Shown here one piece after another: positions 1-9,979 of a stretch of 61,437 bases of DNA. Location of the stretch: NCBI GenBank assembly GCA_902785755.1, contig CACZZO010000020.1, positions 1 through 61,437 of the forward strand, written 5' to 3'. The notes under the pieces were generated by a model. That model did not search any database, was not told the DNA's origin, and worked only from the letters and a program-made list of their open reading frames with translations. Made by a program: the position numbers and the translations under genes. Each line of letters starts with the position of its first letter. The stretch's first letter is position 1. Source of the DNA: an uncultured Bacteroidia bacterium (GTDB lineage Bacteria > Bacteroidota > Bacteroidia > Bacteroidales > F082).

Positions 1-1149
1 GTGTGGGTGGCCATCCGCATCCCTGACGGCTATGTGAGCGGTCACGCCAACGCCGCGAGAATCACCACTTTCCCTTTGCGCGACGGCAAGACCTCCATCA
101 CCGACAAGGACTGGAAAAAGCTTTACAACGAGCAAGTTGAGGTCATTTACAAGCACGACATCATCGACTTTGCGCGTCGCAAGGGATATTTCAGCGGCAA
201 GGACAAAGACTTCGATTTTTCGGCGGCCTACGCCCCAGTCGATTTCAGCGCGGCCCGTGTGTGCGACCTCCGCGTTTGGACGATGTTCAACAAGGTTTGT
301 GACGGTATGGATACGTATTGGGATTATGTCACTGGCAAGGATTTGACGCACCGTATGCCGCTGTATGTCAAGCCGAAGCAGAAAGTCAGCTTGAGCGACA
401 TGATGGCTTTCCACCGCGACCATTTCCAAGGCACGGAATTGGACAAAACCAAGGATGTGGGCGGCGATCCCTTCGGTTCGCCCTTCCGTTTCAACCCGCT
501 TTATTGGGAATACGAAGGCAAGCCTTATCTCAATGAAAGAAGCATTGAAGTGGTGCAAACTGGTTTCTCCTTCATCGCGCAGAGCAGAAATTGGCTACCC
601 AATCCCATCGGCGGCATCATTTGGTTTGGCGTAGACGACACAAATTCAACAGTTTACACACCCTTCTATTGTTCCATTACCGAAGTTCCGATTGAATACC
701 GCGTGGGCAACGGCGACATTTTGACCTATAGCGACAACGCCGCATTCTGGGTCTTCAACCGCTTGGCGCACTTCAAATACCTATTTTATATTAGGGTCAT
801 CGGCGACATTCAGGCCGTGCAGAACGAGTTGGAAAGCGGCTATCAAGAGCAAGTGAACTATGCCGACAATCAAGCTTTGAGCCTTTACGAGCAAGACCCG
901 CAAAAAGCCATCGCCTACCTCACCGACTTCTCCAACCAAGCCGGACACAACACCGTGGCCACTTGGAAAGAATTGGACAACTACCTGTTAGTGAAGTATT
1001 TGGATAGCAACATAAAGCAAGAGGAAAACGGACAATTCAAGCGCAATGGCTACGGTTATCCCGCCCGACCCAAGCAACCTGGCTATCCTGATTCATGGAA
1101 AAAAGCCGTGATTGAACAGACTGGTGAACGGTTCAGGAGGCCAAAATAA
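1..1149 (+). CDS. C69-family dipeptidase, 5'-truncated by window edge
   Basis: The frame is open from the first base, so the N-terminus, including the expected N-terminal nucleophile Cys of C69 peptidases, lies outside the window. The visible 382 residues resemble the C-terminal two thirds of secreted C69 dipeptidases of Bacteroidales: IPDGYVSGHANAARI near the start, a Y-WDYVTG region, a FGSPFRFNPLYWE segment and a WFGVDDTNSTVYTPFYCS segment. These enzymes cleave dipeptides, usually in the periplasm. No cofactor site is visible. It is followed by 177 bp with a promoter for the next gene. Function is a family-level assignment. Confidence 0.8.
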   Translation: MWVAIRIPDGYVSGHANAARITTFPLRDGKTSITDKDWKKLYNEQVEVIYKHDIIDFARRKGYFSGKDKDFDFSAAYAPVDFSAARVCDLRVWTMFNKVCDGMDTYWDYVTGKDLTHRMPLYVKPKQKVSLSDMMAFHRDHFQGTELDKTKDVGGDPFGSPFRFNPLYWEYEGKPYLNERSIEVVQTGFSFIAQSRNWLPNPIGGIIWFGVDDTNSTVYTPFYCSITEVPIEYRVGNGDILTYSDNAAFWVFNRLAHFKYLFYIRVIGDIQAVQNELESGYQEQVNYADNQALSLYEQDPQKAIAYLTDFSNQAGHNTVATWKELDNYLLVKYLDSNIKQEENGQFKRNGYGYPARPKQPGYPDSWKKAVIEQTGERFRRPK

Positions 1150-1250
1150 GACTTCTCAGCTTCGTTTCGACAAAAAGTTATCAACAAAATATGTTGAAAA
1201 ATTGTTGAAAACTTATTGAGTTTCAATTACTTCTTTCCATGACATTTTCA

Positions 1251-1258
1251 TAATTTTG
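1251..1258 (+). promoter_or_regulatory. Bacteroidetes -7 box for the large surface protein
   Basis: TAATTTTG matches the Bacteroidetes -7 consensus TAnnTTTG. It lies about 70 nt upstream of the ATG at 1327 in the 177-bp gap after the dipeptidase gene. No strong -33 element was identified. Confidence 0.45.
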
Positions 1259-1326
1259 ATACTTTGACTATAAAGCCTTTCTTTGGAATCAAATCATTAA
1301 GTATCAAATAATTAAATGTTTATCTT

Positions 1327-4300
1327 ATGAAACAAAAACTTACATTTTTGTTGACAGTGCTATGCCTGTTGACTGGAACGGCCTTGTTTGCCCAAGCAAG
1401 GACTGAAGCCTCCATCAACTTCGCGGAGCAAGGCTACGAAAACGGCCAAGACTTGGACGGCGTCGTCATCGACATTGACGACAATGTTACCGTCGTATTC
1501 AACAAAAGCACGGGCAGCAACCCGCCCAAGTATTACAACACCGGCACGGCCATCAGAGTCTATGGAGGCAACAATTTCGTGGTCGCCTCCACGGGAAGCA
1601 TTAGTTCCATCACGCTCTCTTTCGCCTCTGGAGAAGGCTCCAATGAAATCACCACCGAAGTCGGCACTTTTGAATCTCCCACTTGGACGGGCGAATCAAA
1701 CGAGGTGACCTTCACCATCGAAGGCACTTCGGGGCACCGCCGCATTTGCGCTATGACGGTGACTTACGACACGGGCGGCCAGCAGCCAACCGTGGCCACC
1801 CCGACCTTCGACCCGGCAGGCGGCTCCTATTATGAAGCCCAGTCGGTGAGCATCAGTTGCACCACTGAAAATGCCGAAATCCGCTACACCACGGACGGCA
1901 CCGACCCGACCGAAACCAGCAGCCTCTACACTTCACCCTTGACCATCAACGAAACCACCACCGTGAAGGCCAAGGCATGGAAAGAAGGCTACACCGCCAG
2001 CAATATCGCTTCGGCCACCTACACCTTCCCCACCCTGCTCACCATCGCCGAAGCCCGCGCCCTTGAGGTCAACGAGTATGCTATGGTGCAAGGTGTGGTC
2101 AATTTCATCGACAACCGCAACATCTATGTTCAGGATGCTACGGGCGGCATCTGCCTATTCCTGAACAGCGGCACCGTTCCTTCGGAGCTTGCCCTTGGCG
2201 ACATGGTGCAAGCCTACGGAAAACGCGCCAACTACAACGGCCTCAAGGAGTTGTCGAACATCAACGGCAACAATTCCGATGAGTTCGACATTCTTTCCTC
2301 AAACAATCCGCTGCCTTTGGCCACCAAAACCATTGCCGAAATCAACGAAAGCGGCGACGAAGCCCTGCAATGCACCCGCGTGATGATTGAGGAGGCCACC
2401 ATCGGGACCATCAACACGAGCGGCAACACACCCTTGACGCAAGGCGAAAACACCATTAATATATATAAGGTGCCCGCCTTGACGGGCATCGAGGAAGGTG
2501 ATGTGGTGGATGTGATTGGCGTGGTGGGTTACTTCAACGTGCCGCAAATCCGTGTGGCATTGGCCTCGGATGTGGTTTTGAACACGCCAGCCCAGCCCGA
2601 ACCCGAACTGAGTGCAATTCCCAACGAACTCACGGGATTCACCTACATCTACGAAGAAGGTCCTTCCGAAATCATGGATTTCCAGTTGAGCGGTAACAAC
2701 CTTGTCGGCTCCGCTTTTGTTTATCCATCGGAGAGTTTTGAGGTTTCCACTTTGGGCGGCAATCTTTTCATTGCCGAAAACCCAGTCGTCATTTACAACT
2801 CCGGCCATTTCAGCAACTTCAACATCCATGTGCGCATGAAAGCAGGTCTTGAAGTCGGCACTTACAGCGAACAGGTTTATGCTGTCACCGAAGGAGCCGA
2901 CACCTTATTTATTAATGTCGCGGGCGAAGTGACAGGCGGCGAGCCTACCCCACCTACCCCACCCACACCAGAAGGCGAATATGTCCGCATCAGCGATTTG
3001 AGCCAACTCACCGAAGGCAGCTATGTGGTTTTCGCTGCACGCTTTGATGAAAATGCCACCGACTATTACGCCATGAGCAACCAATCGTCGGGCAAGCCCA
3101 CGGGCGTGTTGTTCACCTCGACCATCGATGAAGGCAACGAGATTCTTCCTGCTTCCATCACGGACGAGGAGAGCAACTATTATTGGACGGTTGGCGTGAC
3201 AGCCAATGGCTATACCTTCACCAATGCCGCTGGCGAAATGATTGGTTGGTCAAGCGGCACCAACTTCTACACTAATGGCGACAATACCGAATGGACGGTC
3301 GCCATCGAAACTGCTGGCGAAAGTGCCATGATGCCCGGATATACAGGTTTTTATATCACCAATTTGAACACTCCCGGCAGAGGTTTCGCCTTGAATGGCC
3401 AACACAATTACGGCGCGTATGCCGTATCAAACAATAACAACAACGGCTACAATTTCTACCTTGACCTCTTCGTGAAGGGCGAAGGTGGCGAGCCGCCCAT
3501 TCCGCCCACACCAACGGTGGCCACTCCTACTTTCACCCCTAATGGCGGCACCTATTATGAAGTTCAAGAAGTCACCATCAGTTGCACGACTGACGGTGCC
3601 ACCATCTATTGCAGCACGATTTCAGCAAACGGCCCTTGGACGGAATACACCGAAGCCATCAGCGTGGAGGAAAACATGACGATTTGGGCCTACGCCGAAA
3701 AGGAAGGCTACAACGACAGCGATATTGCCGAAGCCACCTATACCATCCAACTTGGTGCAGTCACCATCTTCAACCAAGACTGGGAAGGCGAAATGAACGG
3801 CTGGACATTTGTCACCGTTGAAGGCAACAAGCCCTGGACTGTCGGTGAGCATCAAGGCAACCATTACGCTTACGCCAACGGTTACAATGGCGGTGTCAAT
3901 GAGCAATGGTGCATCTCCCCCGCGTTCAACATGCACGATTACGACAATGTAATCTTGTCGTTCAGAAATGCCAAGAACTACACTGGTCCGGATTTGGAAC
4001 TGAAATACTCAACCAATTACGATGGTGTTGACCCAACAGCAGCCAATTGGTGGACATTTGATTTCAACATGTCGCCAGGGTCATACACTTGGGTTGAGTC
4101 AGGCGATATACACATTAGCATTACCCCATATCCAGCCCACGACTGCTACATCGCTTTCAAATACACCTCAACAGAAACCGAGGCAGCGGCTTGGGAAGTT
4201 GACGACATCACACTCATTGGATTCACCACTGTCCCGAATCTTACCGCAACACCAAACTCATTGTCAGGGTTCACCCATGTTGTAGGTGAAGGCCCGTCAG

Positions 4301-7293
4301 AATCACAGTATTTCACCGTGTCGGGGGTCAACATTGGTCCGGCACCGGGTGGCGGCTCCACTGGCAGCGTTATCATTCAATCCATGGAAAACGAATTTGA
4401 AATTTCTTTTGACAATGAGGAATTTACATGGCAGCTCTACATTGATGACATCGCTGGAACGCTCCCACCCACCCCGATTTATGTGAGAATGAACGGTTCG
4501 GAAGTCGGCCAATATAGCGGTGTTATTAACATTCACTCATCTTCATCAGATCAAACCACCGTAACTTTGAATGGCACCGTCACCGAGCCGCCTGTTCCGG
4601 GAGGCGATTATGTCCGAATCTTGGATGTCGCCCAACTTGCGGCGGGCAACAAAGTCATTTTGGCTTCGCGCTACAACGAAACGACGGATGCCTACTTGGC
4701 CATCGAAAGCACCCCATCGAGCGGCAAACTTGCCACAACCGAGTTCACGAGCGAGATGAGTGGCACTGACGAAATCATCCCCGCCAATATCTTGGCCGAC
4801 GAGGACAACTATTATTGGACGGTGGGCATCACCGCCGACGGCTACACCTTCACCAATGCCAACGGCGACACGATTGGCTGCGGCAACAGCGGCACCAACT
4901 TCGTGATGAACAGCGAAAAGACCCTTTGGACCATTGCCAACGGCATTTCAGAAGAAGGCTCATTGGTGCCCAACTACCAAGGCTTCAACATCGTTAATGC
5001 CACCACCGAAAACCGCGCCTTTGCCTTGCGTGTCACCGAAACGGAAAACATCGTGAAAGCCTACGCCACCAGCAATATGGCCAATGGCGAGTACAACTTC
5101 TTCTTAGACATCTTTATGCAAGGCGAAGGCGGCGAACCGCCCATTCCTACCGTGGCTGCCCCGACTTTCAACCCTGCGGGAGGCACTTACTATGAGCCAC
5201 AAAACGTGACCATCAGTTGCGCTATAGTGGGAGCCACCATCTGGTACAGCCCAATTTCAGAAAACGGTCCTTGGACTCAATACACCGAACCCATCACCGT
5301 TGAAGAGTTTGCATCCATCTGGGCCTACGCCTCGAAGGAAGGCTACAACGACAGCCCTGTCGTCAACGCGGAATACATCATCCAAGACGACATCGTCATC
5401 ATTTTCTGGCAAGAATGGGAAAACGACTGGGAGCCTTGGCAGGGCTGGACTGAACGCTGCACAATGGGCGACTCGCTCTGGCGCGTTGCTTCATACGGCG
5501 GCAACCATTATGCTTACGCCAACGGCTACAACCATCCTCAAACCATTGACTGGCTCATCTCGCCCGCCTTCGATTTGGACAGCTACGAGGATGTGGTGCT
5601 GACATTCAGGACTGCCAAGAACTACAACGGTCCCGACCTCGAAGTGTTCTTCTCCAATGATTACGACGGCGAAAATCCTGATGGTGCAACTTGGATTTCA
5701 TTGCCTTGCGAACTCTCTGAAGGTGGTTGGAACTGGGTCGCATCGGGCGACATCAGCCTCGACGAATTCAGCGGCTCGAACTGCTACATCGGCTTCAAAT
5801 ACACCAGTGACGAAGACGCAGCTGGTTGGGAGGTTGACGACATCAAACTTGCCTCTGGAAGCACTTCGCCCACCCCAACTCTCATTGCCACACCTAATTA
5901 CCTTGGTGACTTCAGTTATGTGGTGGGTCATGGCCCGTCAGAATCACAGAGTTACGTCTTATCAGGTGTCAACCTTTTTGACGAAGGCTATATCCACATA
6001 GTTTCTTGCTCATGGTACGAGATTTCTTTGGATAATGAAACGTTTACAGAAGTGCTTGAATTCCCCTGCACCGACCTACCTGCGACCGTCTATGTCCGCA
6101 TGATGGATAGCCTTGCCCCCAATACATACGATGGAGTTTACATCGCTAATGAATACTATGACGACATCAACTATGCCGCTGTAGTAGTCAATGTGTCTGG
6201 TATCGTCCACTACGAGAACGATCCTTCCATATTATGGGACGATTTGCCGTATTATATCCAAGGCAACAATGGTTCCAATAACAACCGTGTACCTGTCGCC
6301 ACATACGTATGGCTCGGTAACCTTGAACCACACACAACCTACCGTTACACCAACCAATTTGTTGACGAAAACGACGGTCCCGAGACCGCCGGTGCCGGCA
6401 ATGTGATTTACGCCAACTTGGATGGCTTCTACCGCAGCACCAGCCCGAGTTTAGCTACCGAAGGCGGCTACGGTGAATTTACAACCAGTTGGGATGGAGA
6501 TGCTCATGTTTGGTTCGTCAATGAGCCTACAGCCAATGCCCGCTTTACGCCCGGCAACTATGTTTATCTGCGTATCCGCCTCAATGACGGTCACGATGGA
6601 ACCACGGTGGCCCACACCCTCACTACCCAACGCTACGCCACCGTAATCAACTTCGGCACTGAACACGATGCTAACCAAGGCTCGGCATTTTATGTCAAGA
6701 GCAATGAGAACCCGATGACCTTTGCCCAAATGTATATCAACCAAAACCCTAACGAACATCCGATATTCGCCACTATTGTCGAGACCACAGGTGTAGATTT
6801 TGGCAATATCAACCAGTACGCTGACTTCTACAAGGAAGAGGTGGCTGGCAAGGACGGCTGGTTTGGAGGCATCCTGCCCAACGACAACGAGTATGGCATT
6901 AACAAAATTATGGTCTACGACATAACGCACTATTGGTACCAAGAATATCGCACCACCGAGTATAACGGTCAATGGTATCCCAATGCCAACACCGTCAACC
7001 CGACCAACGGACTCAACGAACCCATCTTCATCGACCTGACAGATGTCGGTGTTGGGGAATCCGCAGAAACCGATGTGAAGATTTGGAGCACCGACAACGA
7101 ATTCATCATCGAGAACGGCGACAACAGCCACTACACGATGACGGTTTACAACGTCCTCGGCCAGCCGATGATGCAGCAACAAATCAACGCGGGCAGCACC
7201 GAGCGCATTGGCCACAATCTTGCCACTGGCTTGTATGTCATCAGTTTGCAGAATAACCAAAACAAGGTTTCCGTGAAAGTCATTGTTAAGTAA
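1327..7293 (+). CDS. Large modular T9SS-secreted surface protein (chitobiase-like, choice-of-anchor J and Ig-like repeats)
   Basis: This 1988-residue protein starts with a signal peptide (residues 1-23, ending FAQA). Its modules repeat: chitobiase/hexosaminidase C-terminal-like domains begin near residues 155, 729 and 1275 (TPTF-P-GG-YYE pattern); an OB-fold-like segment lies near 235-425; Ig-like blocks with a GPSE motif start near 430, 973 and 1520; YVRI blocks with NYYWTVG start near 550 and 1093; two choice-of-anchor J (cleaved adhesin) domains start near 813 and 1357. The last ~75 residues form a type A T9SS sorting domain (YNVLGQPMMQQ, ATGLYVISLQ, final VKVIVK). No catalytic domain is recognisable, so adhesion or glycan binding at the cell surface is an inference. 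Confidence 0.85.
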   Translation: MKQKLTFLLTVLCLLTGTALFAQARTEASINFAEQGYENGQDLDGVVIDIDDNVTVVFNKSTGSNPPKYYNTGTAIRVYGGNNFVVASTGSISSITLSFASGEGSNEITTEVGTFESPTWTGESNEVTFTIEGTSGHRRICAMTVTYDTGGQQPTVATPTFDPAGGSYYEAQSVSISCTTENAEIRYTTDGTDPTETSSLYTSPLTINETTTVKAKAWKEGYTASNIASATYTFPTLLTIAEARALEVNEYAMVQGVVNFIDNRNIYVQDATGGICLFLNSGTVPSELALGDMVQAYGKRANYNGLKELSNINGNNSDEFDILSSNNPLPLATKTIAEINESGDEALQCTRVMIEEATIGTINTSGNTPLTQGENTINIYKVPALTGIEEGDVVDVIGVVGYFNVPQIRVALASDVVLNTPAQPEPELSAIPNELTGFTYIYEEGPSEIMDFQLSGNNLVGSAFVYPSESFEVSTLGGNLFIAENPVVIYNSGHFSNFNIHVRMKAGLEVGTYSEQVYAVTEGADTLFINVAGEVTGGEPTPPTPPTPEGEYVRISDLSQLTEGSYVVFAARFDENATDYYAMSNQSSGKPTGVLFTSTIDEGNEILPASITDEESNYYWTVGVTANGYTFTNAAGEMIGWSSGTNFYTNGDNTEWTVAIETAGESAMMPGYTGFYITNLNTPGRGFALNGQHNYGAYAVSNNNNNGYNFYLDLFVKGEGGEPPIPPTPTVATPTFTPNGGTYYEVQEVTISCTTDGATIYCSTISANGPWTEYTEAISVEENMTIWAYAEKEGYNDSDIAEATYTIQLGAVTIFNQDWEGEMNGWTFVTVEGNKPWTVGEHQGNHYAYANGYNGGVNEQWCISPAFNMHDYDNVILSFRNAKNYTGPDLELKYSTNYDGVDPTAANWWTFDFNMSPGSYTWVESGDIHISITPYPAHDCYIAFKYTSTETEAAAWEVDDITLIGFTTVPNLTATPNSLSGFTHVVGEGPSESQYFTVSGVNIGPAPGGGSTGSVIIQSMENEFEISFDNEEFTWQLYIDDIAGTLPPTPIYVRMNGSEVGQYSGVINIHSSSSDQTTVTLNGTVTEPPVPGGDYVRILDVAQLAAGNKVILASRYNETTDAYLAIESTPSSGKLATTEFTSEMSGTDEIIPANILADEDNYYWTVGITADGYTFTNANGDTIGCGNSGTNFVMNSEKTLWTIANGISEEGSLVPNYQGFNIVNATTENRAFALRVTETENIVKAYATSNMANGEYNFFLDIFMQGEGGEPPIPTVAAPTFNPAGGTYYEPQNVTISCAIVGATIWYSPISENGPWTQYTEPITVEEFASIWAYASKEGYNDSPVVNAEYIIQDDIVIIFWQEWENDWEPWQGWTERCTMGDSLWRVASYGGNHYAYANGYNHPQTIDWLISPAFDLDSYEDVVLTFRTAKNYNGPDLEVFFSNDYDGENPDGATWISLPCELSEGGWNWVASGDISLDEFSGSNCYIGFKYTSDEDAAGWEVDDIKLASGSTSPTPTLIATPNYLGDFSYVVGHGPSESQSYVLSGVNLFDEGYIHIVSCSWYEISLDNETFTEVLEFPCTDLPATVYVRMMDSLAPNTYDGVYIANEYYDDINYAAVVVNVSGIVHYENDPSILWDDLPYYIQGNNGSNNNRVPVATYVWLGNLEPHTTYRYTNQFVDENDGPETAGAGNVIYANLDGFYRSTSPSLATEGGYGEFTTSWDGDAHVWFVNEPTANARFTPGNYVYLRIRLNDGHDGTTVAHTLTTQRYATVINFGTEHDANQGSAFYVKSNENPMTFAQMYINQNPNEHPIFATIVETTGVDFGNINQYADFYKEEVAGKDGWFGGILPNDNEYGINKIMVYDITHYWYQEYRTTEYNGQWYPNANTVNPTNGLNEPIFIDLTDVGVGESAETDVKIWSTDNEFIIENGDNSHYTMTVYNVLGQPMMQQQINAGSTERIGHNLATGLYVISLQNNQNKVSVKVIVK

Positions 7294-7316
7294 AAGATTC
7301 TCCTTTCGGGGAAAAA

Positions 7317-7355
7317 GAAAAGTCCGGGAGCCGGTTTGGCCCTCGGACTTTTTTT
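7317..7355 (+). terminator. Rho-independent terminator after the surface protein
   Basis: AAAGTCCG-GAG-CC pairs with GG-CCTCGGACTTT across a short loop and is followed by a T run. It lies 24 nt after the stop at 7293 and just before the convergent gene ending at 7370, so it may serve both. Confidence 0.75.
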
Positions 7356-7369
7356 CATAGTATTAATTG

Positions 7370-8641
7370 TCAGAATTTTATCTCAACACCGATGCTCCTG
7401 AATTTTTCCGTTGTAACTGCTTTGTTGTATTCGGGCAAGAGGTTGGTATAGACCCGAATACCGTGAATGATGCCTAACACATTGGTATTGAAACTGATGC
7501 CTGCTTCCAGCTTCCACGGGTTGAACAAAGAGCGAGCATTTTCACCAATGGAACCTTGATTGCCAATGCTCGGAAAGCGTGTAATAAGTTGAGCACCAAT
7601 CAAGTAACCAAATCTAACATCCATTGAGATGCCGTAGGATTTACTCTTTCCAAAATAATAGTACAGTTCTGCGGGAATACATAAATATGTGGAAAAAAGT
7701 TTGTCGTGCTGGGTCATTTCAGGATTTTCTATGACCTCCAAACCTTTTTCTCCCATTCTCACGGGATAATCCATCCAACGTTGGTTGAGATTCACTTGCA
7801 GACCTATTGACAAACTGAGATGCGGGGTAAACACGAAACCTGTCAACAAGCCGATGGGAACATCAAGACCACCAGAATTGGTATAAGGGCTGTTGCGATT
7901 CACAGGGTTGAGTCCATTCCGATAGCCAACTCCAAGACTAATGGACAAAGAATTGTCCCAAATCCGATTGCGTTCCGTGGTAACAGGCTGTCCGTCTTCC
8001 AACTTCGTTGTGATGATGATTGGATTCTCTTTCACATAATACCAACTCGGCCTTTCATAAATGTCAATGTGGATTTTTCCTTCTTTCAGGCTTGTTCCAT
8101 ATTGGAATTCAGCATTATGCCGAGCAATATGGATGTCACCACGTCCGCAAATTGTGTCGATGTTCAAACGGCTGCGTTCTCCCATTTCGAAATGCGGGTC
8201 GCCTTGGCAAACCAACTTTTTGATGCTCAGATCGGCTTTTTCTCCGAGTTCAATGTACACTGGATCAGCGTTTTCGGGAATGTCGATTTGCTCTGCCATA
8301 GCGGTGGACTTGTCAAAAGCATTGATTTTCCTGAAACCCAGACGACCTTCCAATTCCACCACTGTGCCTTTGGGCAGTATGGTGTTTTCGAGGATGGTCA
8401 GTGTGTCGCCAGCGTAGTTGCAGACACGAGTTTCATTGGCGATTCCAGCGAACTTATCGGGGACAACTACAGCGAGGCGGTAGGAATCCGTGTTTCGGTT
8501 CATAAGTCGCACATCCCATCCTGCGCCAATCTCCAAATAGCCAATGGGTTGGTTGATGGTTTGCTCGATTGCGATTTCTTCTTGGGCAATGCCTAACCCC
8601 GTCAGGCAAAGCGACATAATTAATAATGTGATGCGTTTCAT
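7370..8641 (-). CDS. Outer-membrane protein with GIN (DUF2807-like) head and C-terminal beta-barrel
   Basis: The 423-residue protein has a signal peptide (MKRITLLIMSLCLTGLGIAQ). Residues ~30-200 look like a GIN/DUF2807 beta-helix with repeated short strands and IHIDIY-type motifs. The C-terminal ~200 residues resemble an outer-membrane beta-barrel: alternating hydrophobic strands, N-x-N loops and a terminal strand ending GVEIKF. It is the last gene of a sigma factor/anti-sigma-like/GIN cluster with a 12-nt gap to the gene upstream. The cluster suggests an envelope protein controlled by the ECF sigma factor. Exact function unknown. Confidence 0.6.
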   Translation of the reverse strand: MKRITLLIMSLCLTGLGIAQEEIAIEQTINQPIGYLEIGAGWDVRLMNRNTDSYRLAVVVPDKFAGIANETRVCNYAGDTLTILENTILPKGTVVELEGRLGFRKINAFDKSTAMAEQIDIPENADPVYIELGEKADLSIKKLVCQGDPHFEMGERSRLNIDTICGRGDIHIARHNAEFQYGTSLKEGKIHIDIYERPSWYYVKENPIIITTKLEDGQPVTTERNRIWDNSLSISLGVGYRNGLNPVNRNSPYTNSGGLDVPIGLLTGFVFTPHLSLSIGLQVNLNQRWMDYPVRMGEKGLEVIENPEMTQHDKLFSTYLCIPAELYYYFGKSKSYGISMDVRFGYLIGAQLITRFPSIGNQGSIGENARSLFNPWKLEAGISFNTNVLGIIHGIRVYTNLLPEYNKAVTTEKFRSIGVEIKF

Positions 8642-8653
8642 TTTGTATAAGTT

Positions 8654-9421
8654 TTAATTGTTAATTGGTTGATTTTCAAGGTTGATTTCCATTGCAAGCA
8701 TACCGTTTTTCATATTCGGGTCTTGCGGCTGCCCGAAGATGGTTTTGTTTTCCAAATCAGGCTTGGTCTTTGGTTCAGCGGTCGGTTTTCCGCGCATATC
8801 ATAACCCACCAAGTTTTCACTCCGGATGATTCTCCGTTTGGGTTGTTGCACGGCCAATGGCTCTTCAGGGAGAATTGTCGGCTCTTCCGTATGAGTCTTC
8901 GTTGTATCAATCATTTCCTCAAAAGGCTCAGCCTCTTCCACAGGTTTCTCCAATTTGGCTTTGGCCTTTTTCTGCTTTACGGGTTTCACTTCCGCAATCG
9001 GTTCATCGACAAAGGCCGCTTCCTTAAAGACCGATATTTCTTCCGACTTGGTAGCCGTCGTATCGACAGGAACAACCTCCTCCGCAAACCATTCTTTTTC
9101 TTTAATTGGTTCTTGCCTTGTTGTCGGTTTCAGCAACAACCAAACTGCCAGACAAGCCGCTGCCGCGCCCAAAGTCCACCACAATGGGTATAACTTGCGT
9201 CGCTTTGCGTCATTGCGAGCGGAACACCGTGGAGCGCGGCAATCCATTTGCTGTGTTTTCGTGGATTGCTTCGTCGTACCTCCTCGCAATGACGTACCCG
9301 ATGCTTCAAGGCCATCCAACAAATCGCCGAGTTCCTTTTGCCGGCGGGCATTGCGTCCGTGTTCTTCTAATGCGTCAAGCAGTTGCTTGAGTTCGTCGTT
9401 TATTTCGTTTTCTTCTTTCAT
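8654..9421 (-). CDS. Anti-sigma-factor-like single-pass membrane protein with a repeat-derived insert
   Basis: Residues 1-40 form a charged helix (MKEENEINDELKQLLDALEE) as in cytoplasmic anti-sigma regions; a transmembrane helix spans about residues 80-97; the remainder is a Lys/Glu/Pro-rich periplasmic region. It starts 2 nt after the sigma factor stop codon, which supports an anti-sigma role. Residues ~41-75 are translated from a complete palindromic repeat element (9203-9296), giving a foreign-looking Arg/Lys/Ser/Thr-rich segment directly before the membrane helix. No conserved zinc-binding anti-sigma motif is visible, so the role rests on position and topology. Confidence 0.55.
   Translation of the reverse strand: MKEENEINDELKQLLDALEEHGRNARRQKELGDLLDGLEASGTSLRGGTTKQSTKTQQMDCRAPRCSARNDAKRRKLYPLWWTLGAAAACLAVWLLLKPTTRQEPIKEKEWFAEEVVPVDTTATKSEEISVFKEAAFVDEPIAEVKPVKQKKAKAKLEKPVEEAEPFEEMIDTTKTHTEEPTILPEEPLAVQQPKRRIIRSENLVGYDMRGKPTAEPKTKPDLENKTIFGQPQDPNMKNGMLAMEINLENQPINN
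9203..9296. repeat. Palindromic element (family A) inside a coding sequence
   Basis: The arms GCGTCATTGCGAG (9207-9219) and CTCGCAATGACG (9283-9294) are inverted repeats, with internal arms GGCAATCCA and TGGATTGCTTCGTCG. The same element occurs complete and intergenic at 49825-49920, and as half copies at 24049-24083 and 52572-52609. Here it is read through in frame by the anti-sigma-like gene. Confidence 0.85.
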
Positions 9422-9423
9422 CG

Positions 9424-9915
9424 TTAATCGTTTTTGAGTTGTTCAATTGCGTTTCTGAGTGCTTTGTAGGCCCGCGAAAGGGTCGTGTAAAGGTGCGTGC
9501 TGCTCATCCCTGTCGCTTGCTCGATTTCAACGTTGTTCATTCCTTGTTCGTATTTCATCAGGATGGCGTCGCGTTGGCGTTTTGGCAGGCGGTCAACGAG
9601 TTGTCGCGCCAATTGGTAGCGTTCTTCCGAAAGGTCGTCGGGCGAAGGTTCCGTCAGCATCAGGCTTTCCGTGTCGATGGGGACGGTGGGGCGTTGTTTC
9701 CGAAGTTGGTCGATGCAGCGGCGTTTCACGACAGTGCCCCACAACGATTTCAGGTCGGCGGAGTCGTCCCATTCCTTGCGTTTCTCCCACAAACTGACCA
9801 CGGCATCCTGTACGGCATCAGAGGCGTTGTCGGCATCGCCGAGCAGTTGTTCCGCCAACTTCTGCATATAAGGCTGCCATTGCAGCACCCGGTTTCTGAA
9901 TTCCTGATCGGTCAT
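9424..9915 (-). CDS. ECF-type RNA polymerase sigma factor (sigma-70 family)
   Basis: The 163-residue protein has the two-domain ECF layout. Region 2 is at residues ~10-80 (LLGDADNASDAVQDAVVSLW, LKSLWGTVVKRRCIDQLRKQ). Region 4 is at ~105-160 (RLPKRQRDAILMKYEQGMNN, EIEQATGMSSTHLYTTLSRA). The linker lacks region 3, as usual. It is immediately followed by the anti-sigma-like gene, 2 nt away, and then the GIN outer-membrane gene. It probably directs transcription in response to an envelope signal; the signal is unknown. Confidence 0.9.
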   Translation of the reverse strand: MTDQEFRNRVLQWQPYMQKLAEQLLGDADNASDAVQDAVVSLWEKRKEWDDSADLKSLWGTVVKRRCIDQLRKQRPTVPIDTESLMLTEPSPDDLSEERYQLARQLVDRLPKRQRDAILMKYEQGMNNVEIEQATGMSSTHLYTTLSRAYKALRNAIEQLKND

Positions 9916-9979
9916 TTTCCGCTTCTTTCTATTTGATAATCGTAGAAAGTCGGGAAATCTTACACTTTATTGGAAAAAA

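Noticed and set aside
6451..7260. 269-residue reading frame on the minus strand
   Set aside because: Antisense shadow of the surface protein gene; no start context, no domain, and low-complexity Val/Gly/Asp composition typical of shadows.
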